The notes: generated from the letters alone by a model not told the origin. A DNA stretch of 64,000 bases from Colletes latitarsis (GCF_051014445.1 NW_027488386.1:496001-560000); one strand, 5' to 3'; shown: positions 11,620-23,418, numbered from the stretch's first letter. Numbers and translations are program-made.

Positions 11620-14600
11620 AAGTTTGAGAAATATGCGAATGAATGAGCCTGATGAGGGCAAATACTAGACCTAACCCAGACCTAACATGCGTTATTCTCT
11701 AAAATATTTATCAAGACCAGGTTTAATTGAATGTTTCAGTGTGGTACCACATTACTACGTGATCCAAACCAGAAAAAACCCAGGATCCGTTCAACAGGTA
11801 TGTGAAGATTGCGAAAGAATGAGTCTGATCAGTGAAAATCCCAGGCCTTACCTAGACCTAACTTGCGTTGTCTTCTAAGATATTGATGGAAACCTGGTTT
11901 CATTGACTGTTTCAGTGTGGTACTACATTACTACGTGATGCAATCTAGAAAAAGCCCAGGATCTAGCCATCAAGTATGAGAAATATGCGAAAGAATGAGC
12001 CTGATGACAGCAAATCCCAGACCTAACCTAGACCTAACATAAATTATTCTCTAAAATATTGATCAAAACCAGATTTAATTGACTGTTTCAGTGTGGTCCC
12101 ACATTACTACGTGATCCAAACCAGAAAAAACCCAGGGTCCGTTCAACAAGTATGTGAAAAACGCGAAACTGTGAGCCTGATGAGGGCAAATCTCAGACCT
12201 AACCCAGACCTAAGATGCGTTATCGTCTAAAATATTTATCCAGACCAGGTTTCATTGAATGTTTCAGTGTGGTACCACTTTACTACGTGATCCAATCCCG
12301 AAATAGCCCAGGATCTAGCCATGAAGTATGAGAAATATGCGAAAGTAAGAGCCTGATGAGAGCAAATCCTAGACCTATCCCAGACCTAACTTGCGTTATC
12401 CTCTAAAGTAGTGATCGAAACCAGGTTTAATTGACTGTTTCAGCGTGGTACCACACTACTACGTGATACAACCCAGAAAGAGCCCAGGATCTAGCCATGA
12501 AGTATGAGAAATATGCGAAAGTAAGAGCCTGATGAGGGCAAATCCTAGACCTATCCCAGACCTAACTTGCGTTATCCTCTAAAATATTGATCGAAATCAG
12601 GTTTAATTGACTGTTTCAGCGTGGTACCACATTACTACGTGATACAATCCAGAAACAGCCCAGGATCTAGCCATGAAGTATCAGCAATATGCGAAAGTAT
12701 GAGCCTGATGAGGGCAGATCCTAGACCTAACCCAGACCTAACATGCGTTATCCGCTGAAATATTTATTAAGACCAGGTTTAGTTGATTGTTTCAGTGTGG
12801 TCCCACATTACTACGTGGTCCAAAACAGAAAAAACCCAGGATCTGTTCTACATGCATGAGAAATATGCGAAAGAATCAGCCCGATGAGAGCAAATCGCAG
12901 ACCTAACCTAGACCTAACATGAATTATTCTCTAAAATATTGATCAAAGCCAGATTTAATTGTCTGTTTCAGTGTGGTCCCACATTACTACGTGATCCAAA
13001 CCAGAAAAAACCCAGGGTCCGTTCAACAAGTATGTGAAGAATGCGAAAGTATGAGTCTGATGAGTGAAAATCCCAGGTCTAACCTAGACCTAACATGCGT
13101 TATCCTCAAAAATATTGATCGAAACCTGGTTTAATCGACTGTTTCAGTGTGGTACCATATTACTATGTGATCCAAACCAGAAAATAACCCAGGATCAGTT
13201 CAACGAGTATGTGAAGGTTGCGAAAGTATGAGTCTGACGAGGTCGAATCCCAGACCTATCCCAGACCTAACTTGCGTTATCCTCTAAAATATTGATCGAA
13301 ACCAGGTTTAATCGACTGTTTCAGTGAGGTAACACATTACTACGTGGTCCAAACCAGGAAAAACCCAGGATCAGTTCAACAAGTATGTGAAAAACGCGAA
13401 AGTATGAGCCTGATTAGGGCGAATCCCAGACCTATCCCAGACCTAACTTGCGTTGTCCTCTAAAATATTGATGGAAACAAGGTTTAATTGACTATTTCAG
13501 TGTTGTACTTCATTACTACGTTATGCAATCCAGAAAAAGCCCAGGATCTAGCCATGAAGTATGAGAAATATGCGAAAGTATGAGTCTGATGAGGGCAAAT
13601 CCTAGACCTAACCCAAACCTAACATACGTTATCCTCTAAAATATTTATCAAGACCAGGTTTAATTGAATGTTTCAGTGTGGTACCACATTTCTACGTGAA
13701 CCAAACCAGAAAATAACCCAGGATCTGTTCAACGAGTATGTGAAGTGTGCGAAAGTATGAGTCTGATGAGGGCAAATCCCAGACCTATCCCAGACCTAAC
13801 ATGCGCTATCCTCTAAAATATTTATCAAGACCAGGTTTAATTGATTGTTTCAGTGTGGTCCCACATTACTACGTGATCCAATCCAGAAAAAGCCCAGGAT
13901 CTAGCCATCAAGTATGAGTAATATGCGAAAGAATGAGCCTGATGAGAGTAAATCCCAGACCTAACATATACCTAACATGAATTATTCTCTAAAATATTGA
14001 TCGAAACCAGGTTTAATTGACTGTTTCAGTGTGGTCCCACATTACTACGTGATCCAAACCAGAAAAAACCCAGGATCCGTACAACAAGTATGTGAAGAAT
14101 GCGAAAGTATGAGTCTGATGAGTGAAAATCCCAGGTCTAACCTAGACCTGACATGCGTTATCCTCAATAATATTGATCGAAACCAGGTTTAATCGACTGT
14201 TTCAGTGTGGTACCACTTTACTACGTGATCCAATCCAGAAATAGCCCAGGATCTAGCCATGAAGTATGAGAAATATGCGAAAGTATGAGCCCGATGAGGG
14301 CAAATCCTAAACGTAACCCAGACCTAACATGCGTTATTCTCTAAAATATTTATCAAGACCAGGTTTAATTGAATGTTTCAGTGTGGTACCACATTACTAC
14401 GTGATCCAAACCAGAAAAAACCCAGGATCCGTTCAACAGGTATGTGAAGATTGCGAAAGAATGAGTCTGATCAGTGAAAATCCCAGGCCTTACCTAGACC
14501 TAACTTGCGTTGTCTTCTAAGATATTGATGGAAACCTGGTTTCATTGACTGTTTCAGTGTGGTACTACATTACTACGTGATGCAATCTAGAAAAAGCCCA

Positions 14601-17280
14601 GGATCTAGCCATCAAGTATGAGAAATATGCGAAAGAATGAGCCTGATGACAGCAAATCCCAGACCTAACCTAGACCTAACATGCGTTTTCCTCTAAAATA
14701 TTGAGCGAAACCACGTTTAATGGACTGTTTCAGTGTGGTACCACACTACTTCGTGATCCAAACCAGAACAAACCCAGGATCTGTTCAACAAGTATGTGGA
14801 AAACGCGAAACTGTGAGCCTGATGAGGGCAAATCTCAGACCTAACCCAGACCTAAGATGCGTTATCGTCTAAAATATTTATCCAGACCAGGTTTCATTGA
14901 ATGTTTCAGTGTGGTACCACTTTACTACGTGATCCAATCCCGAAATAGCCCAGGATCAAGCCATGAAGTATGAGAAATGTGCGAAAGTAAGAGCCTGATG
15001 AGAGCAAATCCTAGACCTATCCCAGACCTAACTTGCGTTATCCTCTAAAGTATTGATCGAAACCAGGTTTAATTGACTGTTTCAGCGTGGTACCACACTA
15101 CTACGTGATACAACCCAGAAAGAGCCCAGGATCTAGCCATGAAGTATGAGAAATATGCGAAAGTATGAGCCTGATGAGGGCAAATCCTAGACCTAAACCA
15201 GACCTAACATGCGTTATCCTCTAAAATATTTATCAAGACCAGGTTTAATTGATTGTTTCAGTGTGGTCTCACATTACTACGTGATCCAAACCAGAAAAAA
15301 CCCAGGATCTGTTCAACATGTATGAGAAATATGCGAAAGAATGAGCCTGATGAGAGCAAATCCCAGACCTAACCTAGACCTAACATGAATTATTCTCTAA
15401 AATATTGATCGAAACCAGGTTTAGTTGACTGTTTCAGTGTGGTCCCACATTACTACGTGATCCAAACCAAAAAAAACCCAGGATCCGTTCAACAAGTATG
15501 TGAAGAATGCGAAAGTATGAGTCTGATGAGTGAAAATCCCAGGCCTATCCTAGACCTAACATGCGTTATCCTCTAAAATATTGATCGAAACCAGGTTTAA
15601 TCGACTGTTTCAGCGTGGAACCACATTACTACGTGATACAATCCAGAAACAGCCCAGGATCTTGACATGAAGTATGAGAAATATGCGAAAGGATGAGCCT
15701 GATGAGGGCAAATCTTAGACCTAACCCAAACCTAACATGCGTTATCCTCTGAGATATTTATCAAGACCAGGTTTAATTGAATGTTTCAGCGTGGTGCCAC
15801 ATTACTACGTGATACAATCCAGAAACAGCCCAGGATCTAGCCATCAAGTATGAGAAATATGCGAAAGTATGAGCCTGATGAGGGCAAATCCTAGACCTAA
15901 CCCAAACCTAACATGCGTTATCCTCTAAAATATTTATCAAGACCAGGTTTAATTGAATGTTTCAGTGTGGTACCACATTACTACGAGAACCAAGCCAGAA
16001 AAAACCCAGGATCCGTTAACAAGTATGTGAAGAATGCGAAAGTATGAGACTGATCAGTGAAAATCTCAGGCCTCACCTATACCTAACTTGCGTTGTCCTC
16101 TAAAATACTGATGGAAACCAGGTTTCATTGACTGTTTCAGTGTGGTACTACATTACTACGTGATGCAATCCAGAAAAAGCCCAGGATCTAGCCATCAAGT
16201 ATGAGAAATATGCGAAAGAATGAGCCTGATGAGAGCAAATCCCAGACCTAACCTAGACCTAACATGCGTTATCCTCTAAAATATTGAGCGAAACCAGGTT
16301 TAATGGTCTGTTTCAGTGAGGTACCACACTACTTCGTGATCCAAACCAGAAAAAGCCCAGGATCTGTTCAACAAGTATGTGAAAAACGCCAAACTGTGAG
16401 CCTGATGAGGGCAAATCTTAGACCTAACCCAGACATAAGATGCGTTATCCTCTAGAATATTTATCCAGACCAGGTTTCATTGAATGTTTCAGTGTGGTAC
16501 CACTTTGCTACGTGATCCAATCCAGAAATAGCCCAGGATCTAGCCATGAAGTATGAGAAATATGCGAAAGTAAGAGCCTGATGAGGGCAAATCCTAGACG
16601 TATCCCAGACCTAACATGCGTTATCCTCTAAAATATTGATCGAAACCAGGTTTAATTGACTGTTTCAGTGTGGCCCCACATTACTACGAGATCCAAACCA
16701 GAAAAAACACAGGATCCGTTCAACAAGTATGTCAACTGTGCGAAAGTACGAGTCTGATGAGTGAAAATCCCAGACCTATCCCAGACCTAACTTGCGTTAT
16801 CCTCAAAAATATTGATCGAAACCAGGTTTAATCCACTGTTTCAGTGTGGTACCACATTACTACGTGATCCAAACCAGAAAAAACCCAGGATCAGTTCAAC
16901 AAGTATGTGAAAAACGCGAAAGTATGAGCCTGATTAGGGCGAATCCCAGACCTATCCCAGACATAACTTGCGTTATCCTCTAAAATATTGATCGAAACCA
17001 GGATTAATTGACTGTTTCAGCGTGGTACCACATTACTACGTGATACAATCCAGAAACAGCCCAGGATCTAGCCATGAAGTATGAGAAATATGCGAAAGTA
17101 TGACCCTGATGAGGGCAAATCCTAGACCTAACCCAAACCTAACATGCGTTATCCTCTAAAATATTTATCAAGACCAGGTTTAATTGAATATTTCAGTGTG
17201 GTACCACATTACTACGTGACCCAAACCAGAAAAAACCCAGGATCCGTTCAACAAGTATGTGAAGAATGCGAAAGTATGAG
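11620..17280 (+). repeat. Large duplicated satellite block, part 1, left copy
   Basis: About 5.7 kb matching 31220-36880 at a constant offset of 19600 bp. Anchors include 11687/31287, 14329/33929, 15001/34601 and 17144/36744. By eye only a handful of substitutions separate the copies (for example at 12285/31885, 13302/32902, 15715/35315 and 16735/36335). Subtracting the 8512 bp added by the retrotransposons and their target duplication leaves 11088 bp, exactly 63 x 176. The duplication was therefore of whole monomers. Confidence 0.85.
13550..15605 (+). repeat. Duplicated satellite block, copy 2 (offset 4930 bp)
   Basis: Partner of the block at 8620-10675, with a few substitutions (for example gatcaagcc for gatctagcc near 14956). 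This copy also lies inside the longer duplication shared with the right arm, so the same sequence appears a third time at about 33150-35205. Confidence 0.75.
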
Positions 17281-19535
17281 TCTGATGAGTGAAAATCCCA
17301 GACCTAACCTAGACCTAACATGCTTTATCCTCCAAAATATTAATCCAAACCAGGTATAATGGACTGTTTCAGTGTGGTACCACACTACTACGTGATCCGA
17401 ACCAGAGAAAACCCAGGATCTGTTCAACAAGTATGTGAAAAACGCGATAGTATGAGCCTGATGAGGGCAAATCCCAGACCTATCCCAGACCTAACTTGCG
17501 TTGTCCTCTAAGATATTGATGGAAACCAGGTTTAATTGACTGTTTCAGTGTTGTACTTCAATACTACGTGATGCGATCCAGAAACAGCCCAGGATCTAGC
17601 CATGAAGTATGAGCAATATGCGAAAGTATGAGCCTGATGAGGGCAAATCCTAGACCTAACCCAGACCTAACATGAATTGTTCTCTAAAATATTGATCGAA
17701 ACCAGGTTTAATTGACTGTTTCAGTGTGGTCCCACATTACTACGTGATCCAAACCGGAAAACACCCAGGATCCGTTCAACAAGTATGTGAGAAACGCGAA
17801 AGTATGAGTCTGATGAGTGAAAATCCCAGGCCTAACCTAGACCTAACATGCGTTATCCTCAAAAATATTGATCGAAACCTGGTTTAATCGACTGTTCCAG
17901 TGTGGTGCCATATTACTATGTGATCCAAACCAGAAAATAACCCAGGATCTGTTGAACGAGTATGTGAAGGGTGCGAAAGTATGAGTCTGACGAGGTCAAA
18001 TCCCAGACCTATCCCAGACCTAACTTGCGTTATCCTCTAAAATATTGATCGAAACCAGGTTTAATCGACTGTTTCAGTGTGGTACCACATTACTACGTGA
18101 TGCAAACCAGAAAAAACCCAGGATCAGTTCAACAAGTATGTGAAAAACGCGAAAGTATGAGCCTGATTAGGGCGAATCCCAGACCTATCCCAGACCTAAC
18201 TTGCGTTTTCCTCTAAGATATTGATGGAAACCAGGTTTAATTGACTGTTTCAGTGTTGTACTTCAATACTACGTGATGCGATCCAGAAAAAGCCCAGGAT
18301 CTAGCCATCAAGTATGAGAAATATGCGAAAGAATGAGCCTGATGAGAACAAATCCCAGACCTAGCCTAGACCTAACATGAATTATTCTCTAAAATATTGA
18401 TCGAAACCAGGTTTAATTGACTGTTTCAGTGTTGTACTTCATTACTACGTGATGCAATCCAGAAAAAGCCCGGGATCTAGCCATCAAGTATGAGAAATAT
18501 GCGAAAGTATGAGCCTGATGAGGGCAAATCCTAGACCTATCCCAGACCTAACTTGCGTTATCCTCTAAAATATTGATCGAAACCAGGTTTAATTGACTGT
18601 TTCAGCGTGGTACCACATTACTACGTGATACAATCCAGAAACAGCCCAGGATCTAGCCATGAAGTATGAGCAATATGCGAAAGTATGAGCCAGATGAGGG
18701 CAAATCCTAGACCTAACCCAGACCTAACATGAATTGTTCTCTAAAATATTGATCGAAACCAGGTTTAATTGACTGTTTCAGTGTGGTCCCACATTACTAC
18801 GTGATCCAAACCGGAAAACACCCAGGATCCGTTCAACAAGTATGTGAGAAACGCGAAAGTATGAGTCTGATGAGTGAAAATCCCAGGCCTAACCTAGACC
18901 CAACATGCGTTATCCTCAAAAATATTGATCGAAACCAGGTTTCATTGAATGTTTCAGTGTGGTACCACATTACTACGTGATGCAATCCAGAAAAAGCCCA
19001 GGATCTAGCCATGAAGTATGTGAAATATGCGAAAGTATGAGCCTGATGAGGGCAAATCCTAGACCTAACCCAAACCTAACATGCGTTATCCTCTAAAATA
19101 TTTATCAAGACCAGGTTTAATTGAACGTTTCAGTGTGGTACCACATTACTACGAGAACCAAACCAGAAAAAACCCAGGATCCGTTCAACAAGTATGTGAA
19201 GAAAGCGAAAGTATGAGTCTGATGAGGTCAAATCCCAGACCTATCCCAGACTTAACTTGCGTTATCCTCTAAAATATTGATCGAAACCAGGTTTAATCGA
19301 CTGTTTCAGCGTGGTACCACATTACTACGTGGTACAATCCAGAAACAGCCCAGGATCTAGCCATGAAGTATGAGAAATATGCGAAAGTATGAGCCTGATG
19401 AGGGCAAATCCTAGACCTAACCCAAACCTAACATGCGTTATCCTCTAAAATATTTATCAAGACCAGGTGTAATTCAATGTTTCAGTGTGGTACCACATTA
19501 CTACGTGAACCAAACCAGAAAAAACCCAGGATCCG
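17220..19535 (+). repeat. Large duplicated satellite block, part 2, left copy
   Basis: About 2.3 kb matching 37348-39663 at an offset of 20128 bp, which is the part 1 offset plus 528 bp (three monomers). Anchors are 17248/37376, 18783/38911 and 19081/39209. Either three monomers were gained in the right copy at about 36900-37340 or three were lost from the left copy. The diagnostic tgctttatcctccaaaatat is shared. Confidence 0.8.
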
Positions 19536-19799
19536 TTCAACGAGTATGTGAAGTGTGCGAAGGTATGAGTCTGATGAGGGCAAATCCCAGGCCTATCCTA
19601 CACCTAACATGCGTTGTCCTCTAAAATATTGATGGAAACCAGGTTTAATGGACTGTTTCAGTGTGGCACCACTTTACTACGTGATCCAAAGCAGAAAATA
19701 ACCCAGGATCTGTTCAACGAGTATGTGAAGGGTGCGAAGGTATGAGTCTGATGAGGTCAAATCCCAGACCTATCCCAGACCTAACTTGCGTTATCCTCT

Positions 19800-21580
19800 A
19801 AAATATTGATGGAAACCAGGTTTAGTTGACTGTTTCAGTGTTGTACTTCATTACTACGTGATCCAAACCAGAAAAAACCCTGGATCTGTTCAACAAGTAT
19901 GTGAAAAACGCGAAACTGAGCCTGATGAGGGCAAATCTTAGACCTAACCTTGACCTAACATGCGTTATCCTCTAAACTATTTATCCAGACCAGGGTTCAT
20001 TGAATGTTTCAGTGTGGTACCACTTTACTACGTGATCCAATCCAGAAATAGCCCAGGATCTAGCCATGAAGTATGAGAAATATGCTAAAGTATGAGCCCG
20101 ATGAGGGCAAATCCTAGACCTAACCCAGACCTAACATGCGTTATCCTCTAAAATATTGATCCAGACCAGGTTTAATGGACTGTTTCAGTGTGGCACCACT
20201 TTACTACGTGATCCAAAGCAGAAAAATCCCTCGATCAGGTCAACATGTATGTTAAAACTGCGAAAGTATGACCCTGATGAGGGCAAATCCCAGGCCTAAC
20301 CTAGACCTAACATGCGTTGTCCTCTAAAATATTGATGGAAACCAGGTTTAATTGACTATTTCAGTGTTGTACTTCATTACTACGTTATGCAATCCAGAAA
20401 AAGCCCAGGATCTAGCCATCAAGTATGAGAAATATGCGAAAGAATGAGCCTGATAAGAGCAAATCCCAGGCCTAACCTAGACCTAACATGCGTTGTCCTC
20501 TAAAATATTGATGGAAACCTGGTTTAATTGACTATTTCAGTGTTGTACTTCATTACTACGTGATGCAATCTAGAAAAAGCCCAGGATCTAGCCATCAAGT
20601 ATGAGAAATATGCGAAAGAATGTGCCTGATGACAGCAAATCCCAGACCTAACCTAGACCTAACATGCGTTATCCTCTAAAATATTGAGCGAAACCAGGTT
20701 TAATGGACTGTTTCAGTATGGTACCACAGTACTACGTGTTCCAAACCAGAAAAAACCCAGGATCTGTTCAAAAAGTATGTGAAAAACGCGAAACTGTGAG
20801 CCTGATGAGGGCTAATCTTAGACCTAACCTTGACCTAACATGCGTTATCCTCTAAAATATTTATCCAGACCAGGTTTCATTGAATGTTTCAGTGTGGTAC
20901 CACTTTACTACGTGATCCAATCCAGAAATAGCCCAGGATCTAGCCATGAAGTATGAGAAATATGCGAAAGTAAGAGCCTGATGAGGGCAAATCCTAGACC
21001 TATCCCAGACCTAACTTGCGTTATCCTCTAAAATATTGATCGAAATCAGGTTTAATTGACTGTTTCAGCGTGGTACCACATTACTACGTGATACAATCCA
21101 GAAACAGCCCAGGATCTAGCCATGAAGTATGAGCAATATGCGAAAGTATGAGCCTGATGAGGGCATATCCTAGACCTAACCCAGACCTGACATGCGTTAT
21201 CCTCTAAAATATTTATTAAGACCAGGTTTAATTGATTGTTTCAGTGTGGTCCCACATTACTACATGATCCAAAACAGAAAAAACCCAGGATCTGTTCTAC
21301 ATGCATGAGAAATATGCGAAAGAATGAGCCCGATGAGAGCAAATCCCAGACCTAACCTAGACCTAACATGAATTATTCTCTAAAATATTGATCAAAACCA
21401 GATTTAATTGACTGTTTCAGTGTGGTCCCACATTACTACGTGATCCAAACCAGAAAAAACCCAGGGTCCGTTCAACAAGTATGTGAAGAATGCGAAAGTA
21501 TGAGTCTGATGAGTGAAAATCCCAGGTCTAACCTAGACCTAACATGCGTTATCCTCAAAAATATTGATCGAAACCTGGTT
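19800..21580 (+). repeat. Large duplicated satellite block, part 3, left copy
   Basis: About 1.8 kb matching 41687-43467 at an offset of 21887 bp. Anchors are 19878/41765, 19901/41788, 20501/42388 and 21194/43081. After removing the insertion this is 13375 bp, one base short of 76 monomers. The match decays just before the retrotransposon insertion point. Confidence 0.75.
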
Positions 21581-21708
21581 TAATCGACTGTTTCAGTGTG
21601 GTACCATATTACTATGTGATCCAAACCAGAAAATAACCCAGGATCAGTTCAACCAGTATGTGAAGGTTGCGAAAGTATGAGTCCGACAAGGTCAAATCCC
21701 AGACCTAT

Positions 21709-21717
21709 CCCAGACCT

Positions 21718-21720
<3 letters not shown>
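21709..21720. repeat. Target-site duplication of outer element, left copy
   Basis: cccagacctaac lies directly before the T run. The same 12 bases stand at 30221-30232 after the other end. It can be extended to 14 bp (atcccagacctaac, 21707 and 30219) because the element end and the target share bases. Removing one copy and the insert restores a normal satellite reading, cccagacctaac then ttgcgttatcc. Confidence 0.9.

Positions 21721-21751
<31 letters not shown>
21721..21751 (-). other. Poly(A) tail of the outer element (T run on plus strand)
   Basis: Thirty-one uninterrupted T, following the satellite target and preceding gtcgtgggg. On the minus strand the 3' UTR ends ccccacgac and then A, the same terminal sequence as the inner copy. 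A pure homopolymer of this length implies little time for decay. Confidence 0.95.
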
Positions 21752-21752
<1 letters not shown>

Positions 21753-22267
21753 TCGTGGGGAAAATCTTCGAAAGACTCCCTCCCACCTCCTTGGGGAGAG
21801 GTGGGAGGGGTGTGTGGGATTCCCCGCGCCCGTACAACGACAGGCGCGGGACCTACCCACTAAAAACCCCACGGTGACCCTTCGGCACGCTCTGGGAGGA
21901 TATCGGGAATCGCTCGAAGCATTCTTCCGGTATCCTCCCCGTGCCCGCGCTTTCGCGCCCATCCCCCGGGGGGACAATCGGTCCCCCCAGTAGACACACT
22001 GGCTCATAGCGGCGGGAGGGGGCCACTCCATCCCGCCGCTATCCGTCCCGGGGCCGCGTTTAGTGGCGGCTGCGAGCCCCAACTCGCAACCGCCCGCGAC
22101 CCCGTTTCCACCCCTCGGCGGCCGGGCGTTCATGGCCGCACCAGACCGCCGAGGGTGCCTCCCCTTGCGTCGGACCGGTAGGGGGAGGCACTCCTACCCC
22201 CATCCGGTCCGACCCGGCGCCGCCTGGCGGGAGGAGGGTCCCCTCAGGACCCCCCTCCCTGCCTAGG
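21752..22267 (-). other. 3' UTR of the outer element
   Basis: 516 bp between the ORF2 stop (TGA on the minus strand, 22268-22270) and the A tail, exactly as long as the inner copy's 3' UTR, and differing by scattered substitutions. The 12-bp stem atagcggcggga/tcccgccgctat is preserved here, although its loop sequence differs. This supports the stem rather than the loop being kept. Confidence 0.85.
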
Positions 22268-22448
22268 TCATCCGCCACGCCTCGCGACCGGGCGACGACC
22301 TCGGGCCACCGCACGAGCGCGAGCTTCTGCGCGCCGCTGAAGCTCGCGCTCCCTCCCCGCGGCCTCCTTCTGCAACATTACGTTCTCGCAGAAGGAGGCC
22401 ACGGCCCTCCACTTCTCCTCGCTGCCGAGCATGGCGCGCACCACGCCC

Positions 22449-22488
22449 GGCAGCGAGACATCCCGCCCGGCAGCGAGACATCCCGCCC
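22449..22488 (-). repeat. 20-bp tandem duplication causing a frameshift
   Basis: ggcagcgagacatcccgccc is present twice in direct succession (22449-22468 and 22469-22488). The inner copy has it once, in the stretch coding for the end of ORF2. Twenty is not a multiple of three, so the outer ORF2 is broken here. Confidence 0.93.
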
Positions 22489-23005
22489 GACGACGCCGAC
22501 CAGGACACGGCGCTCCCCCTCCCACGCGGGGCATACCTCCAGGGTATGATCCGCCGTGTCCTGCTCAGCGTCGCAGTGGCAGCAACGCGCCGTCGGCTCC
22601 TTCCCTATCCGGCACAGATATCTTCCGAAGCTTCCATGCCCGGAAAATACCTGTGCCATCCGGTAGGTGAGGCTGCCATGGCCTCTGTCCAGCCACTCCT
22701 TCAGGAGTGGCCGAACCGCCCCGACAGTCCGGTGCCCCGCGGTTGGCAGAGCCAGCCGCTCCTGCCAAGCGAGCAACACGGACTGCCGGGCCTGGCGCTT
22801 CAAATCGCCCCAAGCAGGTTCCTGCCCGCCCAGGACCGCCCCCACCCCCGCGCGACGGTCGACGCGGTGCCGGTACATCACCGCGTGCGACCGCGCGAGC
22901 AGGTCCATGGGCGGCATCCCCGCTAGAACCGTCGCCGCCTCATGTGACATGGTCCGATACCCGCGGACGACCCTGAGCGCCATGCGCCTCTGCACCCGAC
23001 GCAGC

Positions 23006-23017
23006 ATAGTCATGCTG
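23006..23017. repeat. Target-site duplication of inner element, left copy
   Basis: atagtcatgctg, the last 12 bases of the outer copy's ORF2 before the inner element starts. In the inner copy's own ORF2 the corresponding uninterrupted sequence is found on the plus strand at 27715-27726 (cagcatgactat), showing what the site looked like before insertion. Confidence 0.95.
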
Positions 23018-23401
23018 CCCCTCAGGGGCTGCCAGCCTTTCAGCTGCAGTACGGGCTTAACGAACCCGGGGTACCCGAGTCATACACACACCGTAAGCCT
23101 CCTGTTGGTCGTCACAACGACCCATTCACAATTCCCTATTGGTTTTGTGAATGGTACGTGACGGCAGGAGGAACGGGGGTCTTGGCTTAACCGCCTGGGC
23201 CACGAGTATGGCGACTCTATAAAATCGCTCTCCAATCCTAAGCTATGGTGCGCGGCGATGGGATGCATGGTTGGGGGAGAAGGCCCAATCCCAAGCGACC
23301 ACCTCCGGGGAACCTGCCGAACCCCCGGAGTATTAGGCTTACCCGGGTAAGGCGGCTCTGCCCGGGTGGACCTTTATTTCCGACCATCTCGTGGGACTAT
23401 T
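23018..23401 (+). other. 5' UTR of the inner element
   Basis: 384 bp from the target duplication to the ORF1 ATG. It opens with cccctcagggg, a short inverted repeat, and carries a compound hairpin at 23098-23171, a TATAAAA string at 23218-23224 and several upstream ATGs. Elements of this type normally carry an internal promoter near the start of the 5' UTR, so transcription probably begins at or near 23018; no promoter motif is convincing. The TATA-like string is 200 bp inside and may be chance. With only one full-length copy here, the true 5' end is inferred from the target duplication alone. Confidence 0.8.
23098..23171 (+). other. Compound hairpin in the 5' UTR
   Basis: Three nested complementary pairs in order: cctcctg (23098-23104) with caggagg (23165-23171); cgtcac (23110-23115) with gtgacg (23158-23163); and ccattcacaa (23122-23131) with ttgtgaatgg (23145-23154), leaving a 13-nt loop. 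All pairs are perfect, separated by small internal loops. This is 23 base pairs in 74 nt. Role unknown: it could be a recognition element for ORF1 protein, a translation element, or part of an RNA processing structure. Confidence 0.75.
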
Positions 23402-23418
23402 ATGGACACAGAAAATAA
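23245..23418 (+). CDS. Upstream ORF overlapping the ORF1 start (57 codons)
   Basis: Starts at ATG 23245 (g at -3, g at +4) and ends at TAA 23416-23418, overlapping the first 17 bases of ORF1 in another frame. A shorter upstream ORF of four codons plus stop starts near 23207. No recognisable domain; the peptide is basic and proline-rich. If translated, it would force ribosomes past the ORF1 start and reduce ORF1 output, or require leaky scanning or internal entry. It may equally be chance in GC-rich sequence. Transcript start and translation are unproven. Confidence 0.3.
   Translation: MVRGDGMHGWGRRPNPKRPPPGNLPNPRSIRLTRVRRLCPGGPLFPTISWDYYGHRK

Larger units (their letters stand above)
1..21720. 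repeat. Satellite DNA array, left arm (about 176-bp monomer)
   Basis: Tandem satellite fills this whole stretch; I see no gene in it. Recurring landmarks such as atgcgttatcctctaaaata or the GGTACC dyad return every 176 bp, with 1-2 base slippage in places (for example 1478, 1654 and 1830). Monomers are diverged from one another but aligned head to tail in one orientation. Each monomer holds a degenerate 11-bp direct repeat (cccagacctaa type), a 12-16 bp palindrome around GGTACC, and short A-tracts. Because 176 is not a multiple of 3, any reading frame shifts between monomers, which argues against coding. A length of 176 bp is near a nucleosome repeat, as is common for pericentromeric or centromeric satellites; the chromosomal location itself is inference. 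The array begins before base 1. Confidence 0.97.
22268..23017 (-). pseudogene. ORF2 3' fragment of the outer element (C-terminal domain, frameshifted)
   Basis: Encodes the part of ORF2 after the reverse transcriptase, from about residue 812 to the stop, including the CCHC motif (C-x2-C-x8-H-x4-C). The reading frame runs from 23017 down to a 20-bp direct tandem duplication at 22449-22488, which shifts the frame; the original frame resumes after it and reaches the stop at 22268. Relative to the inner copy it gains 4 codons near the C terminus (around 22325-22350) and lacks 7 codons near the stop. Its 5' side is cut by the inner element. Cannot make a functional protein. Confidence 0.9.

Noticed and set aside
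23018..23100. HDV-like self-cleaving ribozyme at the element 5' end
   Set aside because: I could not draw the required nested double pseudoknot from the first 80 bases, so no claim is made.
23218..23224. TATAAAA as a promoter TATA box
   Set aside because: It lies 200 bp inside the element. A full-length RNA must start at or near 23018, so this string is not the promoter of the mobile unit.
23366..23401. 12-codon N-terminal extension of ORF1 from a GTG
   Set aside because: GTG is not a usual eukaryotic start, and the ATG at 23402 has a strong context.
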